Source: Amia ocellicauda | Lineage: Eukaryota > Chordata > Actinopteri > Amiiformes > Amiidae | NCBI RefSeq assembly: GCF_036373705.1 | Contig: NC_089863.1 | Location: forward strand, 2,249,944 to 2,313,943 | Length of the DNA: 64,000 nucleotides | Direction: 5' to 3' | In this document: piece by piece, positions 51,848-63,281 of the stretch | How the letters are laid out: every line of letters begins with the position of its first letter | How positions within the stretch are numbered: the first letter of the stretch is position 1 | Made by a program: the position numbers and the translations under genes | Notes under the pieces: generated by a model | The model's input: the letters and a program-made list of their open reading frames with translations, nothing else | Told to the model about the DNA's origin: nothing | Database searches by the model: none

Positions 51848-52153
51848 AAACAATGCAACACAGAAAGAAAAGAGTTGCACTGTCATTCCTTGAGTCTCAA
51901 AGCATGCTACGACGCTGTTCCTAGCGTTGCCCAACGGCACACAACACCAACAAGTAAACAATGCAACACAGAAAGAAAAGAGTAGCACTGTCGTTCCTTG
52001 AGTCTCAAAGCATGCTACGACGCTGTTCCTAGCGTTGCCCAACGGCACACAACACCAACAAGTAAACAATGCAACACAGAAAGAAAGGAGTTGCACTGTC
52101 GTTCCTTGAGTCTCAAAGCATGCTACGACGCTGTTCCTAGCGTTGCCCAACGG
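51848..52153. repeat. 108-bp minisatellite, 3 monomers (A-C-C)
   Basis: The second monomer has GAGTAGCAC, which closes the + strand open frame. Confidence 0.96.
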
Positions 52154-52633
52154 TACAATATGTGGATGACATGGGCAAGGAGAAGGAGAAAGAAGCTACA
52201 GTGCGCTGGACAATGGATGACACGTAACGCAAGCAACAGTTTCTCCCAGAAACAGCGTGTGAGCGCATCCACTGTGAATAGTGAAGGAGAAGACGACATT
52301 GCAGCGACGCACATGGGTGCGTCATTTTCACTTCTCGGGATCAAGTCATAGACCGCCTGTTGCCAAAAATCACACTGTCAGGGCCAGGTGTGATACATAG
52401 AAGTTACACGCACTAACGCCGAGCTACAGCCTCTACTATGCTGAGTGTTGCTTCGAGGGTACAGGGACTAAAGAATGACATGTTGAAGTCAATTAATCAA
52501 AGACTAAATACATGTGCATTGATGTGTTTCTTGCAACATTGATTGTCAGCTCCATGTCAGCACAGTCCTCAACTCGTGTTGTCCTTGTCGGCAGAACAGG
52601 TGTGAGTGTGTTCCTGGGTGGTAAAAGATCCCT

Positions 52634-52716
52634 TGGCAGAAGTGGGATTCCATCCCAAGCATCCAGTGAAGACTGCGAGCTGAAAGCAGCGCCTCAGACC
52701 ACTCAGCCATCCTGAC
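52634..52716 (-). pseudogene. Degenerate tRNA-Leu (CAG) pseudogene
   Basis: Unit 31 copy, same defects. Confidence 0.85.
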
Positions 52717-52795
52717 TTGTGCGGCTGTGTTTAAATGGAGTCAATCCCGACGTAATCGAAAACAGTGGATATCACAATGGATGTGGTTGTATTTG

Positions 52796-52868
52796 GCCGA
52801 AATAGCTCAGTTGGGAGAGCGTTAGACTGAAGATCTAAAGGTCCCTGGTTCAATCCCGGGTTTCGGCA
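52796..52868 (+). tRNA. tRNA-Phe-GAA: tRNA-Phe (anticodon GAA)
   Basis: Unit 31 copy, intact. Confidence 0.97.
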
Positions 52869-53154
52869 TTTCACGAGGAGTATGTTCAGAAAGCACAAAG
52901 AGCCCATGTACTGCACACGTGTGCGTTTCTATTTTGCAGCTAGAGTGCACTGTGCTCCGATTCAAAGGTAATTGATTCAAAGCCCTTTTGCAAATACAAC
53001 TCTAGGCGAAATCAACGACAGGCTCCTTGTTCACTTTACACTGCAGGCTGTGCAATGACTCCTGCAACGGGACAATTCCTGTAACTATTCACTTCATTGC
53101 ACTGTTTCGTGCTTTTTTTTTTTTTTTTTTCATGTTCAGAAAATACCTGACTGA

Positions 53155-53227
53155 GCCCCAGTGGCCTAATGGATAAGGCACTGGCCTCCTAAGCCAGGGA
53201 TTGTGGGTTCAAGTCCCATCTGGGGTG
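53155..53227 (+). tRNA. tRNA-Arg-CCT: tRNA-Arg (anticodon CCT)
   Basis: Unit 32 copy with A57, otherwise intact. Confidence 0.96.
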
Positions 53228-53376
53228 ATGCCTGCCTTGTTTCTGAACACAATTGGTAATTCTCTGTGGGCTCTTGTCGTTTTTTCCTTCTGCTCATATC
53301 CTATTCACGAATTGCATCTGGGAAAGTTGGGAACTGCGCCGATTGAACCGGGAAACATAGACATTAAAAGATATCC

Positions 53377-53448
53377 TGGAGATGCTGAGGATTGATCTCG
53401 GGACCTCATACATGCAAAGCATGCGCTCTACCACTGAGCTACATCCCC
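53377..53448 (-). tRNA. tRNA-Ala-TGC: tRNA-Ala (TGC), T-stem variant
   Basis: Unit 32 copy with G64 to A, as in unit 6. Confidence 0.92.
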
Positions 53449-53480
53449 ACCACCTGCATGTGTTTCCTTCAACAGCAAAC

Positions 53481-53894
53481 AAACAATGCAACACAGAAAG
53501 AAAAGAGTTGCACTGTCATTCCTTGAGTCTCAAAGCATGCTACGACGCTGTTCCTAGCGTTGCCCAACGGCACACAACACCAACAAGTAAACAATGCAAC
53601 ACAGAAAGAAAAGAGTTGCACTGTCGTTCCTTGAGTCTCAAAGCATGCTACGACGCTGTTCCTAGCGTTGCCCAACGGCACACAACACCAACAAGTAAAC
53701 AATGCAACACAGAACGAAAAGAGTTGCACTGTCGTTCCTTGAGTCTCAAAGCATGCTACGACGCTGTTCCTAGCGTTGCCCAACGGCACACAACACCAAC
53801 AAGTAAACAATGCAACACAGAAAGAAAGGAGTTGCACTGTCGATCCTTGAGTCTCAAAGCATGCTACGACGCTGTTCCTAGCGTTGCCCAACGG
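53481..53894. repeat. 108-bp minisatellite, 4 monomers (A-C-C-C)
   Basis: The third monomer has AGAACG and the last the AAGGAGTTGC/CGATCC variant, as in unit 21. Confidence 0.96.
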
Positions 53895-54374
53895 TACAAT
53901 ATGTGGATGACATGGGCAAGGAGAAGGAGAAAGAAGCTACAGTGCGCTGGACAATGGATGACACGTAACGCAAGCAACAGTTTCTCCCAGAAACAGCGTG
54001 TGAGCGCATCCACTGTGAATAGTGAAGGAGAAGACGACATTGCAGCGACGCACATGGGTGCGTCATTTTCACTTCTCGGGATCAAGTCATAGACCGCCTG
54101 TTGCCAAAAATCACACTGTCAGGGCCAGGTGTGATACATAGAAGTTACACGCACTAACGCCGAGCTACAGCCTCTACTATGCTGAGTGTTGCTTCGAGGG
54201 TACAGGGACTAAAGAATGACATGTTGAAGTCAATTAATCAAAGACTAAATACATGTGCATTGATGTGTTTCTTGCAACATTGATTGTCAGCTCCATGTCA
54301 GCACAGTCCTCAACTCGTGTTGTCCTTGTCGGCAGAACAGGTGTGAGTGTGTTCCTGGGTGGTAAAAGATCCCT

Positions 54375-54457
54375 TGGCAGAAGTGGGATTCCATCCCAAG
54401 CATCCAGTGAAGACTGCGAGCTGAAAGCAGCGCCTCAGACCACTCAGCCATCCTGAC
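54375..54457 (-). pseudogene. Degenerate tRNA-Leu (CAG) pseudogene
   Basis: Unit 32 copy, same defects. Confidence 0.85.
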
Positions 54458-54536
54458 TTGTGCGGCTGTGTTTAAATGGAGTCAATCCCGACGTAATCGA
54501 AAACAGTGGATATCACAATGGATGTGGTTGTATTTG

Positions 54537-54609
54537 GCCGAAATAGCTCAGTTGGGAGAGCGTTAGACTGAAGATCTAAAGGTCCCTGGATCAATCCCGG
54601 GTTTCGGCA
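54537..54609 (+). tRNA. tRNA-Phe-GAA: tRNA-Phe (GAA), T54A variant
   Basis: Unit 32 copy with T loop ATCAATC. Confidence 0.93.
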
Positions 54610-54852
54610 TTTCACGAGGAGTATGTTCAGAAAGCACAAAGAGCCCATGTACTGCACACGTGTGCGTTTCTATTTTGCAGCTAGAGTGCACTGTGCTCCG
54701 ATTCAAAGGTAATTGATTCAAAGCCCTTTTGCAAATACAACTCTAGGCGAAATCAACGACAGGCTCCTTGTTCACTTTACACTGCAGGCTGTGCAATGAC
54801 TCCTGCAACGGGACAATTCCTGTAACTATTCACTTCATTGCACTGTTTCGTG

Positions 54853-54853
<1 letters not shown>

Positions 54854-54887
<34 letters not shown>
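54854..54887 (+). repeat. Expanded poly-T tract (T34)
   Basis: About twice the usual length. Confidence 0.8.
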
Positions 54888-54911
54888 CATGTTCAGAAGC
54901 TACCTGACTGA

Positions 54912-54984
54912 GCCCCAGTGGCCTAATGGATAAGGCACTGGCCTCCTAAGCCAGGGATTGTGGGTTCGAGTCACATCTGGGGTG
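54912..54984 (+). tRNA. tRNA-Arg-CCT: tRNA-Arg (CCT), T-stem mismatch
   Basis: Unit 33 copy with C62 to A, as in unit 25. Confidence 0.92.
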
Positions 54985-55132
54985 ATGCCTGCCTTGTTTC
55001 TGAACACAATTGGTAATTCTCTGTGGGCTCTTGTCGTTTTTTCCTTCTGCTCATATCCTATTCACGAATTGCATCTGGGAAAGTTGGGAACTGCGCCGAT
55101 TGATCGTGAAACATAGACATTAAAAGATATCC

Positions 55133-55204
55133 TGGAGATGCCGAGGATTGATCTCGGGACCTCATACATGCAAAGCATGCGCTCTACCACTGAGCTACAT
55201 CCCC
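55133..55204 (-). tRNA. tRNA-Ala-TGC: tRNA-Ala (anticodon TGC)
   Basis: Unit 33 copy, same sequence as unit 1. Confidence 0.96.
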
Positions 55205-55236
55205 ACCACCAGCATGTGTTTCCTTCAACAGCAAAC

Positions 55237-55650
55237 AAACAATGCAACACAGAAAGAAAAGAGTTGCACTGTCATTCCTTGAGTCTCAAAGCATGCTACG
55301 ACGCTGTTCCTAGCGTTGCCCAACGGCACACAACACCAACAAGTAAACAATGCAACACAGAAAGAAAAGAGTTGCACTGTCATTCCTTGAGTCTCAAAGC
55401 ATGCTACGACGCTGTTCCTAGCGTAACCCAATGGCACACAACACCAACAAGTAAACAATGCAACACAGAAAGAAAAGAGTTGCACTGTCGTTCCTTGAGT
55501 CTCAAAGCATGCTACGACGCTGTTCCTAGCGTTGCCCAACGGCACACAACACCAACATGTAAACAATGCAACACAGAAAGAAAAGAGTTGCACTGTCGTT
55601 CCTTGAGTCTCAAAGCATGCTACGACGCTGTTCCTAGCGTTGCCCAACGG
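55237..55650. repeat. 108-bp minisatellite, 4 monomers (A-T-C-C)
   Basis: Same as unit 8, with the CAACATGTAAAC link. Confidence 0.96.
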
Positions 55651-56130
55651 TACAATATGTGGATGACATGGGCAAGGAGAAGGAGAAAGAAGCTACAGTG
55701 CGCTGGACAATGGATGACACGTAACGCAAGCAACAGTTTCTCCCAGAAACAGCGTGTGAGCGCATCCACTGTGAATAGTGAAGGAGAAGACGACATTGCA
55801 GCGACGCACATGGGTGCGTCATTTTCACTTCTCGGGATCAAGTCATAGACCGCCTGTTGCCAAAAATCACACTGTCAGGGCCAGGTGTGATACATAGAAG
55901 TTACACGCACTAACGCCGAGCTACAGCCTCTACTATGCTGAGTGTTGCTTCGAGGGTACAGGGACTAAAGAATGACATGTTGAAGTCAATTAATCAAAGA
56001 CTAAATACAGGTGCATTGATGTGTTTCTTGCAACATTGATTGTCAGCTCCATGTCAGCACAGTCCTCAACTCGTGTTGTCCTTGTCGGCAGAACAGGTGT
56101 GAGTGTGTTCCTGGGTGGTAAAAGATCCCT

Positions 56131-56213
56131 TGGCAGAAGTGGGATTCCATCCCAAGCATCCAGTAAAGACTGCGAGCTGAAAGCAGCGCCTCAGACCACT
56201 CAGCCATCCTGAC
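56131..56213 (-). pseudogene. Degenerate tRNA-Leu (CAG) pseudogene
   Basis: Unit 33 copy with the extra variable-arm change of unit 11. Confidence 0.85.
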
Positions 56214-56292
56214 TTGTGCGGCTGTGTTTAAATGGAGTCAATCCCGACGTAATCGAAAACAGTGGATATCACAATGGATGTGGTTGTATTTG

Positions 56293-56365
56293 GCCGAAAT
56301 AACTCAGTTGGGAGAGCGTTAGACTGAAGATCTAAAGGTCCCTGGTTCAATCCCGGGTTTCGGCA
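56293..56365 (+). tRNA. tRNA-Phe-GAA: tRNA-Phe (GAA), G10A variant
   Basis: Unit 33 copy with the A-box change of unit 19. Confidence 0.88.
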
Positions 56366-56608
56366 TTTCACGAGGAGTATGTTCAGAAAGCACAAAGAGC
56401 CCATGTACTGCACACGTGTGCGTTTCTATTTTGCAGCTAGAGTGCACTGTGCTCCGATTCAAAGGTAATTGATTCAAATCCCTTTTGCAAATACAACTCT
56501 AGGCGAAATCAACGACAGGCTCCTTGTTCACTTTACACTGCAGGCTGTGCAATGACTCGTGCAATGGGACAATTCCTGTAACTATTCACTTCATTGCACT
56601 GTTTCGTG

Positions 56609-56609
<1 letters not shown>

Positions 56610-56645
<36 letters not shown>
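56610..56645 (+). repeat. Expanded poly-T tract (T36)
   Basis: The second longest in the window. Confidence 0.8.
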
Positions 56646-56669
56646 CATGTTCAGAAGCTACCTGACTGA

Positions 56670-56741
56670 GCCCCAGTGGCCTAATGGATAAGGCACTGGC
56701 CTTTAAGCCAGGGATTGTGGGTTCGAGTCCCATCTGGGGTG
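56670..56741 (+). tRNA. tRNA-Arg-derived, 6-base anticodon loop
   Basis: Unit 34 copy, loop CTTTAA; other arms intact. Confidence 0.85.
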
Positions 56742-56890
56742 ATGTCTGCCTTGTTTCTGCACACAATTGGTAATTCTCTGTGGGTTCTTGTCGTTTTTTC
56801 CTTCTGCTCATATCCTATTCACGAATTGCATCTGGGAAAGTTGGGAATTGAGCCGATTGAACCGGGAAACATAGACATTAAAAGATATCC

Positions 56891-56962
56891 TGGAGATGCC
56901 GAGGATTGATCTCGGGACCTCATACATGCAAAGCATGCGCTCTACCACTGAGCTACATCCCC
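56891..56962 (-). tRNA. tRNA-Ala-TGC: tRNA-Ala (anticodon TGC)
   Basis: Unit 34 copy, same sequence as unit 1. Confidence 0.96.
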
Positions 56963-56994
56963 ACCACCTGCATGTGTTTCCTTCAACAGCAAAC

Positions 56995-57300
56995 AAACAA
57001 TGCAACACAGAAAGAAAAGAGTTGCACTGTCATTCCTTGAGTCTCAAAGCATGCTACGACGCTGTTCCTAGCGTTGCCCAACGGCACACAACACCAACAA
57101 GTAAACAATGCAACACAGAACGAAAAGAGTTGCACTGTCGTTCCTTGAGTCTCAAAGCATGCTACGACGCTGTTCCTAGCGTCGCCCAACGGCACACAAC
57201 ACCAACAAGTAAACAATGCAACACAGAAAGAAAAGAGTTGCACTGTCGTTCCTTGAGTCTCAAAGCTTGCTACGACGCTGTTCCTAGCGTTGCCCAACGG
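56995..57300. repeat. 108-bp minisatellite, 3 monomers (A-C-C)
   Basis: It carries the AGAACG/AGCGTCGCC monomer of unit 10; the last has AAGCTTGC, which breaks the AGCATGCT palindrome. Confidence 0.96.
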
Positions 57301-57780
57301 TACAATATGTGGATGACATGGGCAAGGAGAAGGAGAAAGAAGCTACAGTGCGCTGGACAATGGATGACACGTAACGCAAGCAACAGTTTCTCCCAGAAAC
57401 AGCGTGAGAGCGCATCCACTGTGAATAGTGAAGGAGAAGACGACATTGCAGCGACGCACATGGGTGCGTCATTTTCACTTCTCGGGATCAAGTCATAGAC
57501 CGCCTGTTGCCAAAAATCACACTGTCAGGGCCAGGTGTGATACATAGAAGTTACACGCACTAACGCCGAGCTACAGCCTCTACTATGCTGAGTGTTGCTT
57601 TGAGGGTACAGGGACTAAAGAATGACATGTTGAAGTCAATTAATCAAAGACTAAATACATGTGCATTGATGTGTTTCTTGCAACATTGATTGTCAGCTCC
57701 ATGTCAGCACAGTCCTCAACTCGTGTTGTCCTTGTCGGCAGAACAGGTGTGAGTGTGTTCCTGGGTGGTAAAAGATCCCT

Positions 57781-57863
57781 TGGCAGAAGTGGGATTCCAT
57801 CCCAAGCATCCAGTGAAGACTGCGAGCTGAAAGCAGCGCCTCAGACCACTCAGCCATCCTGAC
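57781..57863 (-). pseudogene. Degenerate tRNA-Leu (CAG) pseudogene
   Basis: Unit 34 copy, same defects. Confidence 0.85.
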
Positions 57864-57942
57864 TTGTGCGGCTGTGTTTAAATGGAGTCAATCCCGACGT
57901 AATCGAAAACAGTGGATATCTCAATGGATGTGGTTGTATTTG

Positions 57943-58015
57943 GCCGAAATAGCTCAGTTGGGAGAGCGTTAGACTGAAGATCTAAAGGTCCCTGGTTCAA
58001 TCCCGGGTTTCGGCA
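57943..58015 (+). tRNA. tRNA-Phe-GAA: tRNA-Phe (anticodon GAA)
   Basis: Unit 34 copy, intact. Confidence 0.97.
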
Positions 58016-58301
58016 TTTCACGAGGAGTATGTTCAGAAAGCACAAAGAGCCCATGTACTGCACACGTGTGCGTTTCTATTTTGCAGCTAGAGTGCACTGT
58101 GCTCCGATTCAAAGGTAATTGATTCAAAGCCCTTTTGCAAATACAACTCTAGGCGAAATCAACGACAGGCTCCTTGTTCACTTTACACTGCAGGCTGTGC
58201 AATGACTCCTGCAACGGGACAATTCCTGTAACTATTCACTTCATTGCACTGTTTCGTGCTTTTTTTTTTTTTTTTTTCATGTTCAGAAACTACCTGACTG
58301 A

Positions 58302-58374
58302 GCCCCAGTGGCCTAATGGATAAGGCACTGGCCTCCTAAGCCAGGGATTGTGGGTTCGAGTCACATCTGGGGTG
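58302..58374 (+). tRNA. tRNA-Arg-CCT: tRNA-Arg (CCT), T-stem mismatch
   Basis: Unit 35 copy with C62 to A. It has CCT where its counterpart in unit 11 has CCA. Confidence 0.92.
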
Positions 58375-58522
58375 ATGCCTGCCTTGTTTCTGAACACAAT
58401 TGGTAATTCTCTGTGGGCTCTTGTCGTTTTTTCCTTCTGCTCATATCCTATTCACGAATTGCATCTGGGAAAGTTGGGAACTGCGCCGATTGATCGTGAA
58501 ACATAGACATTAAAAGATATCC

Positions 58523-58594
58523 TGGAGATGCCGAGGATTGATCTCGGGACCTCATACATGCAAAGCATGCGTTCTACCACTGAGCTACATCCCC
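58523..58594 (-). tRNA. tRNA-Ala-TGC: tRNA-Ala (TGC), D-stem mismatch
   Basis: Unit 35 copy. G24 is A, giving C11/A24 in the D stem. Confidence 0.91.
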
Positions 58595-58626
58595 ACCACC
58601 AGCATGTGTTTCCTTCAACAGCAAAC

Positions 58627-59040
58627 AAACAATGCAACACAGAAAGAAAAGAGTTGCACTGTCATTCCTTGAGTCTCAAAGCATGCTACGACGCTGTTCC
58701 TAGCGTTGCCCAACGGCACACAACACCAACAAGTAAACAATGCAACACAGAAAGAAAAGAGTTGCACTGTCATTCCTTGAGTCTCAAAGCATGCTACGAC
58801 GCTGTTCCTAGCGTAACCCAATGGCACACAACACCAACAAGTAAACAATGCAACACAGAAAGAAAAGAGTTGCACTGTCGTTCCTTGAGTCTCAAAGCAT
58901 GCTACGACGCTGTTCCTAGCGTTGCCCAACGGCACACAACACCAACATGTAAACAATGCAACACAGAAAGAAAAGAGTTGCACTGTCGTTCCTTGAGTCT
59001 CAAAGCATGCTACGACGCTGTTCCTAGCGTTGCCCAACGG
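58627..59040. repeat. 108-bp minisatellite, 4 monomers (A-T-C-C)
   Basis: Same as unit 8, with the CAACATGTAAAC link. Confidence 0.96.
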
Positions 59041-59520
59041 TACAATATGTGGATGACATGGGCAAGGAGAAGGAGAAAGAAGCTACAGTGCGCTGGACAA
59101 TGGATGACACGTAACGCAAGCAACAGTTTCTCCCAGAAACAGCGTGTGAGCGCATCCACTGTGAATAGTGAAGGAGAAGACGACATTGCAGCGACGCACA
59201 TGGGTGCGTCATTTTCACTTCTCGGGATCAAGTCATAGACCGCCTGTTGCCAAAAATCACACTGTCAGGGCCAGGTGTGATACATAGAAGTTACACGCAC
59301 TAACGCCGAGCTACAGCCTCTACTATGCTGAGTGTTGCTTCGAGGGTACAGGGACTAAAGAATGACATGTTGAAGTCAATTAATCAAAGACTAAATACAT
59401 GTGCATTGATGTGTTTCTTGCAACATTGATTGTCAGCTCCATGTCAGCACAGTCCTCAACTCGTGTTGTCCTTGTCGGCAGAACAGGTGTGAGTGTGTTC
59501 CTGGGTGGTAAAAGATCCCT

Positions 59521-59603
59521 TGGCAGAAGTGGGATTCCATCCCAAGCATCCAGTAAAGACTGCGAGCTGAAAGCAGCGCCTCAGACCACTCAGCCATCCT
59601 GAC
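59521..59603 (-). pseudogene. Degenerate tRNA-Leu (CAG) pseudogene
   Basis: Unit 35 copy with the extra variable-arm change of unit 11. Confidence 0.85.
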
Positions 59604-59682
59604 TTGTGCGGCTGTGTTTAAATGGAGTCAATCCCGACGTAATCGAAAACAGTGGATATCACAATGGATGTGGTTGTATTTG

Positions 59683-59755
59683 GCCGAAATAACTCAGTTG
59701 GGAGAGCGTTAGACTGAAGATCTAAAGGTCCCTGGTTCAATCCCGGGTTTCGGCA
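59683..59755 (+). tRNA. tRNA-Phe-GAA: tRNA-Phe (GAA), G10A variant
   Basis: Unit 35 copy with the A-box change of unit 19. Confidence 0.88.
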
Positions 59756-59999
59756 TTTCACGAGGAGTATGTTCAGAAAGCACAAAGAGCCCATGTACTG
59801 CACACGTGTGCGTTTCTATTTTGCAGCTAGAGTGCACTGTGCTCCGATTCAAAGGTAATTGATTCAAATCCCTTTTGCAAATACAACTCTAGGCGAAATC
59901 AACGACAGGCTCCTTGTTCACTTTACACTGCAGGCTGTGCAATGACTCGTGCAATGGGACAATTCCTGTAACTATTCACTTCATTGCACTGTTTCGTGC

Positions 60000-60025
60000 T
60001 TTTTTTTTTTTTTTTTTTTTTTTTT
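60000..60025 (+). repeat. Expanded poly-T tract (T26)
   Basis: Its counterpart in unit 12 has T40. Confidence 0.8.
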
Positions 60026-60049
60026 CATGTTCAGAAACTACCTGACTGA

Positions 60050-60122
60050 GCCCCAGTGGCCTAATGGATAAGGCACTGGCCTCCTAAGCCAGGGATTGTG
60101 GGTTCAAGTCCCATCTGGGGTG
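60050..60122 (+). tRNA. tRNA-Arg-CCT: tRNA-Arg (anticodon CCT)
   Basis: Unit 36 copy with A57, otherwise intact. Confidence 0.96.
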
Positions 60123-60271
60123 ATGCCTGCCTTGTTTCTGAACACAATTGGCAATTCTCTGTGGGCTCTTGTCGTTTTTTCCTTCTGCTCATATCCTATT
60201 CACGAATTGCATCTGGGAAAGTTGGGAACTGCGCCGATTGAACCGGGAAACATAGACATTAAAAGATATCC

Positions 60272-60343
60272 TGGAGATGCCGAGGATTGATCTCGGGACC
60301 TCATACATGCAAAGCATGCGCTCTACCACTGAGCTACATCCCC
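60272..60343 (-). tRNA. tRNA-Ala-TGC: tRNA-Ala (anticodon TGC)
   Basis: Unit 36 copy, same sequence as unit 1. Confidence 0.96.
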
Positions 60344-60375
60344 ACCACCTGCATGTGTTTCCTTCAACAGCAAAC

Positions 60376-60789
60376 AAACAATGCAACACAGAAAGAAAAG
60401 AGTTGCACTGTCATTCCTTGAGTCTCAAAGCATGCTACGACGCTGTTCCTAGCGTTGCCCAACGGCACACAACACCAACAAGTAAACAATGCAACACAGA
60501 AAGAAAAGAGTTGCACTGTCGTTCCTTGAGTCTCAAAGCATGCTACGACGCTGTTCCTAGCGTTGCCCAACGGCACACAACACCAACAAGTAAACAATGC
60601 AACACAGAAAGAAAAGAGTTGCACTGTCGTTCCTTGAGTCTGAAAGCATGCTACGACGCTGTTCCTAGCGTTGCCCAACGGCACACAACACCAACAAGTA
60701 AACAATGCAACACAGAAAGAAAGGAGTTGCACTGTCGATCCTTGAGTCTCAAAGCATGCTACGACGCTGTTCCTAGCGTTGCCCAACGG
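60376..60789. repeat. 108-bp minisatellite, 4 monomers (A-C-C-C)
   Basis: Same monomers as unit 12, including the last variant. Confidence 0.96.
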
Positions 60790-61269
60790 TACAATATGTG
60801 GATGACATGGGCAAGGAGAAGGAGAAAGAAGCCACAGTGCGCTGGACAATGGATGACACGTAACGCAAGCAACAGTTTCTCCCAGAAACAGCGTGTGAGC
60901 GCATCCACTGTGAATAGTGAAGGAGAAGACGACATTGCAGCGACGCACATGGGTGCGTCATTTTCACTTCTCGGGATCAAGTCATAGACCGCCTGTTGCC
61001 AAAAATCACACTGTCAGGGCCAGGTGTGATACATAGAAGTTACACGCACTAACGCCGAGCTACAGCCTCTACTATGCTGAGTGTTGCTTCGAGGGTACAG
61101 GGACTAAAGAATGACATGTTGAAGTCAATTAATCAAAGACTAAATACATGTGCATTGATGTGTTTCTTGCAACATTGATTGTCAGCTCCATGTCAGCACA
61201 GTCCTCAACTCGTGTTGTCCTTGTCGGCAGAACAGGTGTGAGTGTGTTCCTGGGTGGTAAAAGATCCCT

Positions 61270-61352
61270 TGGCAGAAGTGGGATTCCATCCCAAGCATCC
61301 AGTGAAGACTGCGAGCTGAAAGCAGCGCCTCAGACCACTCAGCCATCCTGAC
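61270..61352 (-). pseudogene. Degenerate tRNA-Leu (CAG) pseudogene
   Basis: Unit 36 copy, same defects. Confidence 0.85.
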
Positions 61353-61431
61353 TTGTGCGGCTGTGTTTAAATGGAGTCAATCCCGACGTAATCGAAAACA
61401 GTGGATATCACAATGGATGTGGTTGTATTTG

Positions 61432-61504
61432 GCCGAAATAGCTCAGTTGGGAGAGCGTTAGACTGAAGATCTAAAGGTCCCTGGATCAATCCCGGGTTTC
61501 GGCA
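61432..61504 (+). tRNA. tRNA-Phe-GAA: tRNA-Phe (GAA), T54A variant
   Basis: Unit 36 copy with T loop ATCAATC. Confidence 0.93.
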
Positions 61505-61791
61505 TTTCACGAGGAGTATGTTCAGAAAGCACAAAGAGCCCATGTACTGCACACGTGTGCGTTTCTATTTTGCAGCTAGAGTGCACTGTGCTCCGATTCA
61601 AAGGTAATTGATTCAAAGCCCTTTTGCAAATACAACTCTAGGCGAAATCAACGACAGGCTCCTTGTTCACTTTACACTGCAGGCTGTGCAATGACTCCTG
61701 CAACGGGACAATTCCTGTAACTATTCACTTCATTGCACTGTTTCGTGCATTTTTTTTTTTTTTTTTTCATGTTCAGAAACTACCTGACTGA

Positions 61792-61864
61792 GCCCCAGTG
61801 GCCTAATGGATAAGGCACTGGCCTCCTAAGCCAGGGATTGTGGGTTCGAGTCCCATCTGGGGTG
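61792..61864 (+). tRNA. tRNA-Arg-CCT: tRNA-Arg (anticodon CCT)
   Basis: Unit 37 copy, intact. Confidence 0.97.
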
Positions 61865-62013
61865 ATGCCTGCCTTGTTTCTGAACACAATTGGTAATTCT
61901 CTGTGGGCTCTTGTCGTTTTTTCCTTCTGCTCATATCCTATTCACGAATTGCATCTGGGAAAGTTGGGAACTGCGCCGATTGAACCGGGAAACATAGACA
62001 TTAAAAGATATCC

Positions 62014-62085
62014 TGGAGATGCCGAGGATTGATCTCGGGACCTCATACATGCAAAGCATGCGCTCTACCACTGAGCTACATCCCC
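62014..62085 (-). tRNA. tRNA-Ala-TGC: tRNA-Ala (anticodon TGC)
   Basis: Unit 37 copy, same sequence as unit 1. Confidence 0.96.
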
Positions 62086-62117
62086 ACCACCTGCATGTGT
62101 TTCCTTCAACAGCAAAC

Positions 62118-62639
62118 AAACAATGCAACACAGAAAGAAAAGAGTTGCACTGTCATTCCTTGAGTCTCAAAGCATGCTACGACGCTGTTCCTAGCGTTGC
62201 CCAACGGCACACAACACCAACAAGTAAACAATGCAACACAGAAAGAAAAGAGTTGCACTGTCGTTCCTTGAGTCTCAAAGCATGCTACGACGCTGTTCCT
62301 AGCGTTGCCCAACGGCACACAACACCAACAAGTAAACAATGCAACACAGAAAGAAAAGAGTTGCACTGTCATTCCTTGAGTCTCAAAGCATGCTACGACG
62401 CTGTTCCTAGCGTAACCCAATGGCACACAACACCAACAAGTAAACAATGCAACACAGAAAGAAAAGAGTTGCACTGTCGTTCCTTGAGTCTCAAAGCATG
62501 CTACGACGCTGTTCCTAGCGTTGCCCAACGGCACACAACACCAACAAGTAAACAATGCAACACAGAAAGAAAAGAGTTGCACTGTCGTTCCTTGAGTCTC
62601 AAAGCATGCTACGACGCTGTTCCTAGCGTTGCCCAACGG
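62118..62639. repeat. 108-bp minisatellite, 5 monomers (A-C-T-C-C)
   Basis: Same order as unit 20. Confidence 0.96.
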
Positions 62640-63119
62640 TACAATATGTGGATGACATGGGCAAGGAGAAGGAGAAAGAAGCTACAGTGCGCTGGACAAT
62701 GGATGACACGTAACGCAAGCAACAGTTTCTCCCAGAAACAGCGTGTGAGCGCATCCACTGTGAATAGTGAAGGAGAAGACGACATTGCAGCGACGCACAT
62801 GGGTGCGTCATTTTCACTTCTCGGGATCAAGTCATAGACCGCCTGTTGCCAAAAATCACACTGTCAGGGCCAGGTGTGATACATAGAAGTTACACGCACT
62901 AACGCCGAGCTACAGCCTCTACTATGCTGAGTGTTGCTTCGAGGGTACAGGGACTAAAGAATGACATGTTGAAGTCAATTAATCAAAGACTAAATACATG
63001 TGCATTGATGTGTTTCTTGCAACATTGATTGTCAGCTCCATGTCAGCACAGTCCTCAACTCGTGTTGTCCTTGTCGGCAGAACAGGTGTGAGTGTGTTCC
63101 TGGGTGGTAAAAGATCCCT

Positions 63120-63202
63120 TGGCAGAAGTGGGATTCCATCCCAAGCATCCAGTGAAGACTGCGAGCTGAAAGCAGCGCCTCAGACCACTCAGCCATCCTG
63201 AC
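63120..63202 (-). pseudogene. Degenerate tRNA-Leu (CAG) pseudogene
   Basis: Unit 37 copy, same defects. Confidence 0.85.
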
Positions 63203-63281
63203 TTGTGCGGCTGTGTTTAAATGGAGTCAATCCCGACGTAATCGAAAACAGTGGATATCTCAATGGATGTGGTTGTATTTG

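Larger units (their letters stand above)
51401..53030 (+). repeat. Array unit 31 (1,630 bp), recombinant
   Basis: Three monomers. The left part is of the 6-base-loop type and the right part of the Ala-CGC type, with the switch between about 51640 and 51700. Confidence 0.95.
53031..54771 (+). repeat. Array unit 32 (1,741 bp)
   Basis: Four monomers. Confidence 0.95.
54772..56527 (+). repeat. Array unit 33 (1,756 bp)
   Basis: Four monomers, expanded poly-T. Same class as units 11, 25, 35 and 38. Confidence 0.95.
56528..58177 (+). repeat. Array unit 34 (1,650 bp)
   Basis: Three monomers, 6-base Arg loop, expanded poly-T. It resembles unit 10 with the first (T) monomer missing. Confidence 0.95.
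58178..59917 (+). repeat. Array unit 35 (1,740 bp)
   Basis: Four monomers; counterpart of unit 11 in the duplicated three-unit block. Confidence 0.95.
59918..61666 (+). repeat. Array unit 36 (1,749 bp)
   Basis: Four monomers; counterpart of unit 12 in the duplicated block. Confidence 0.95.
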
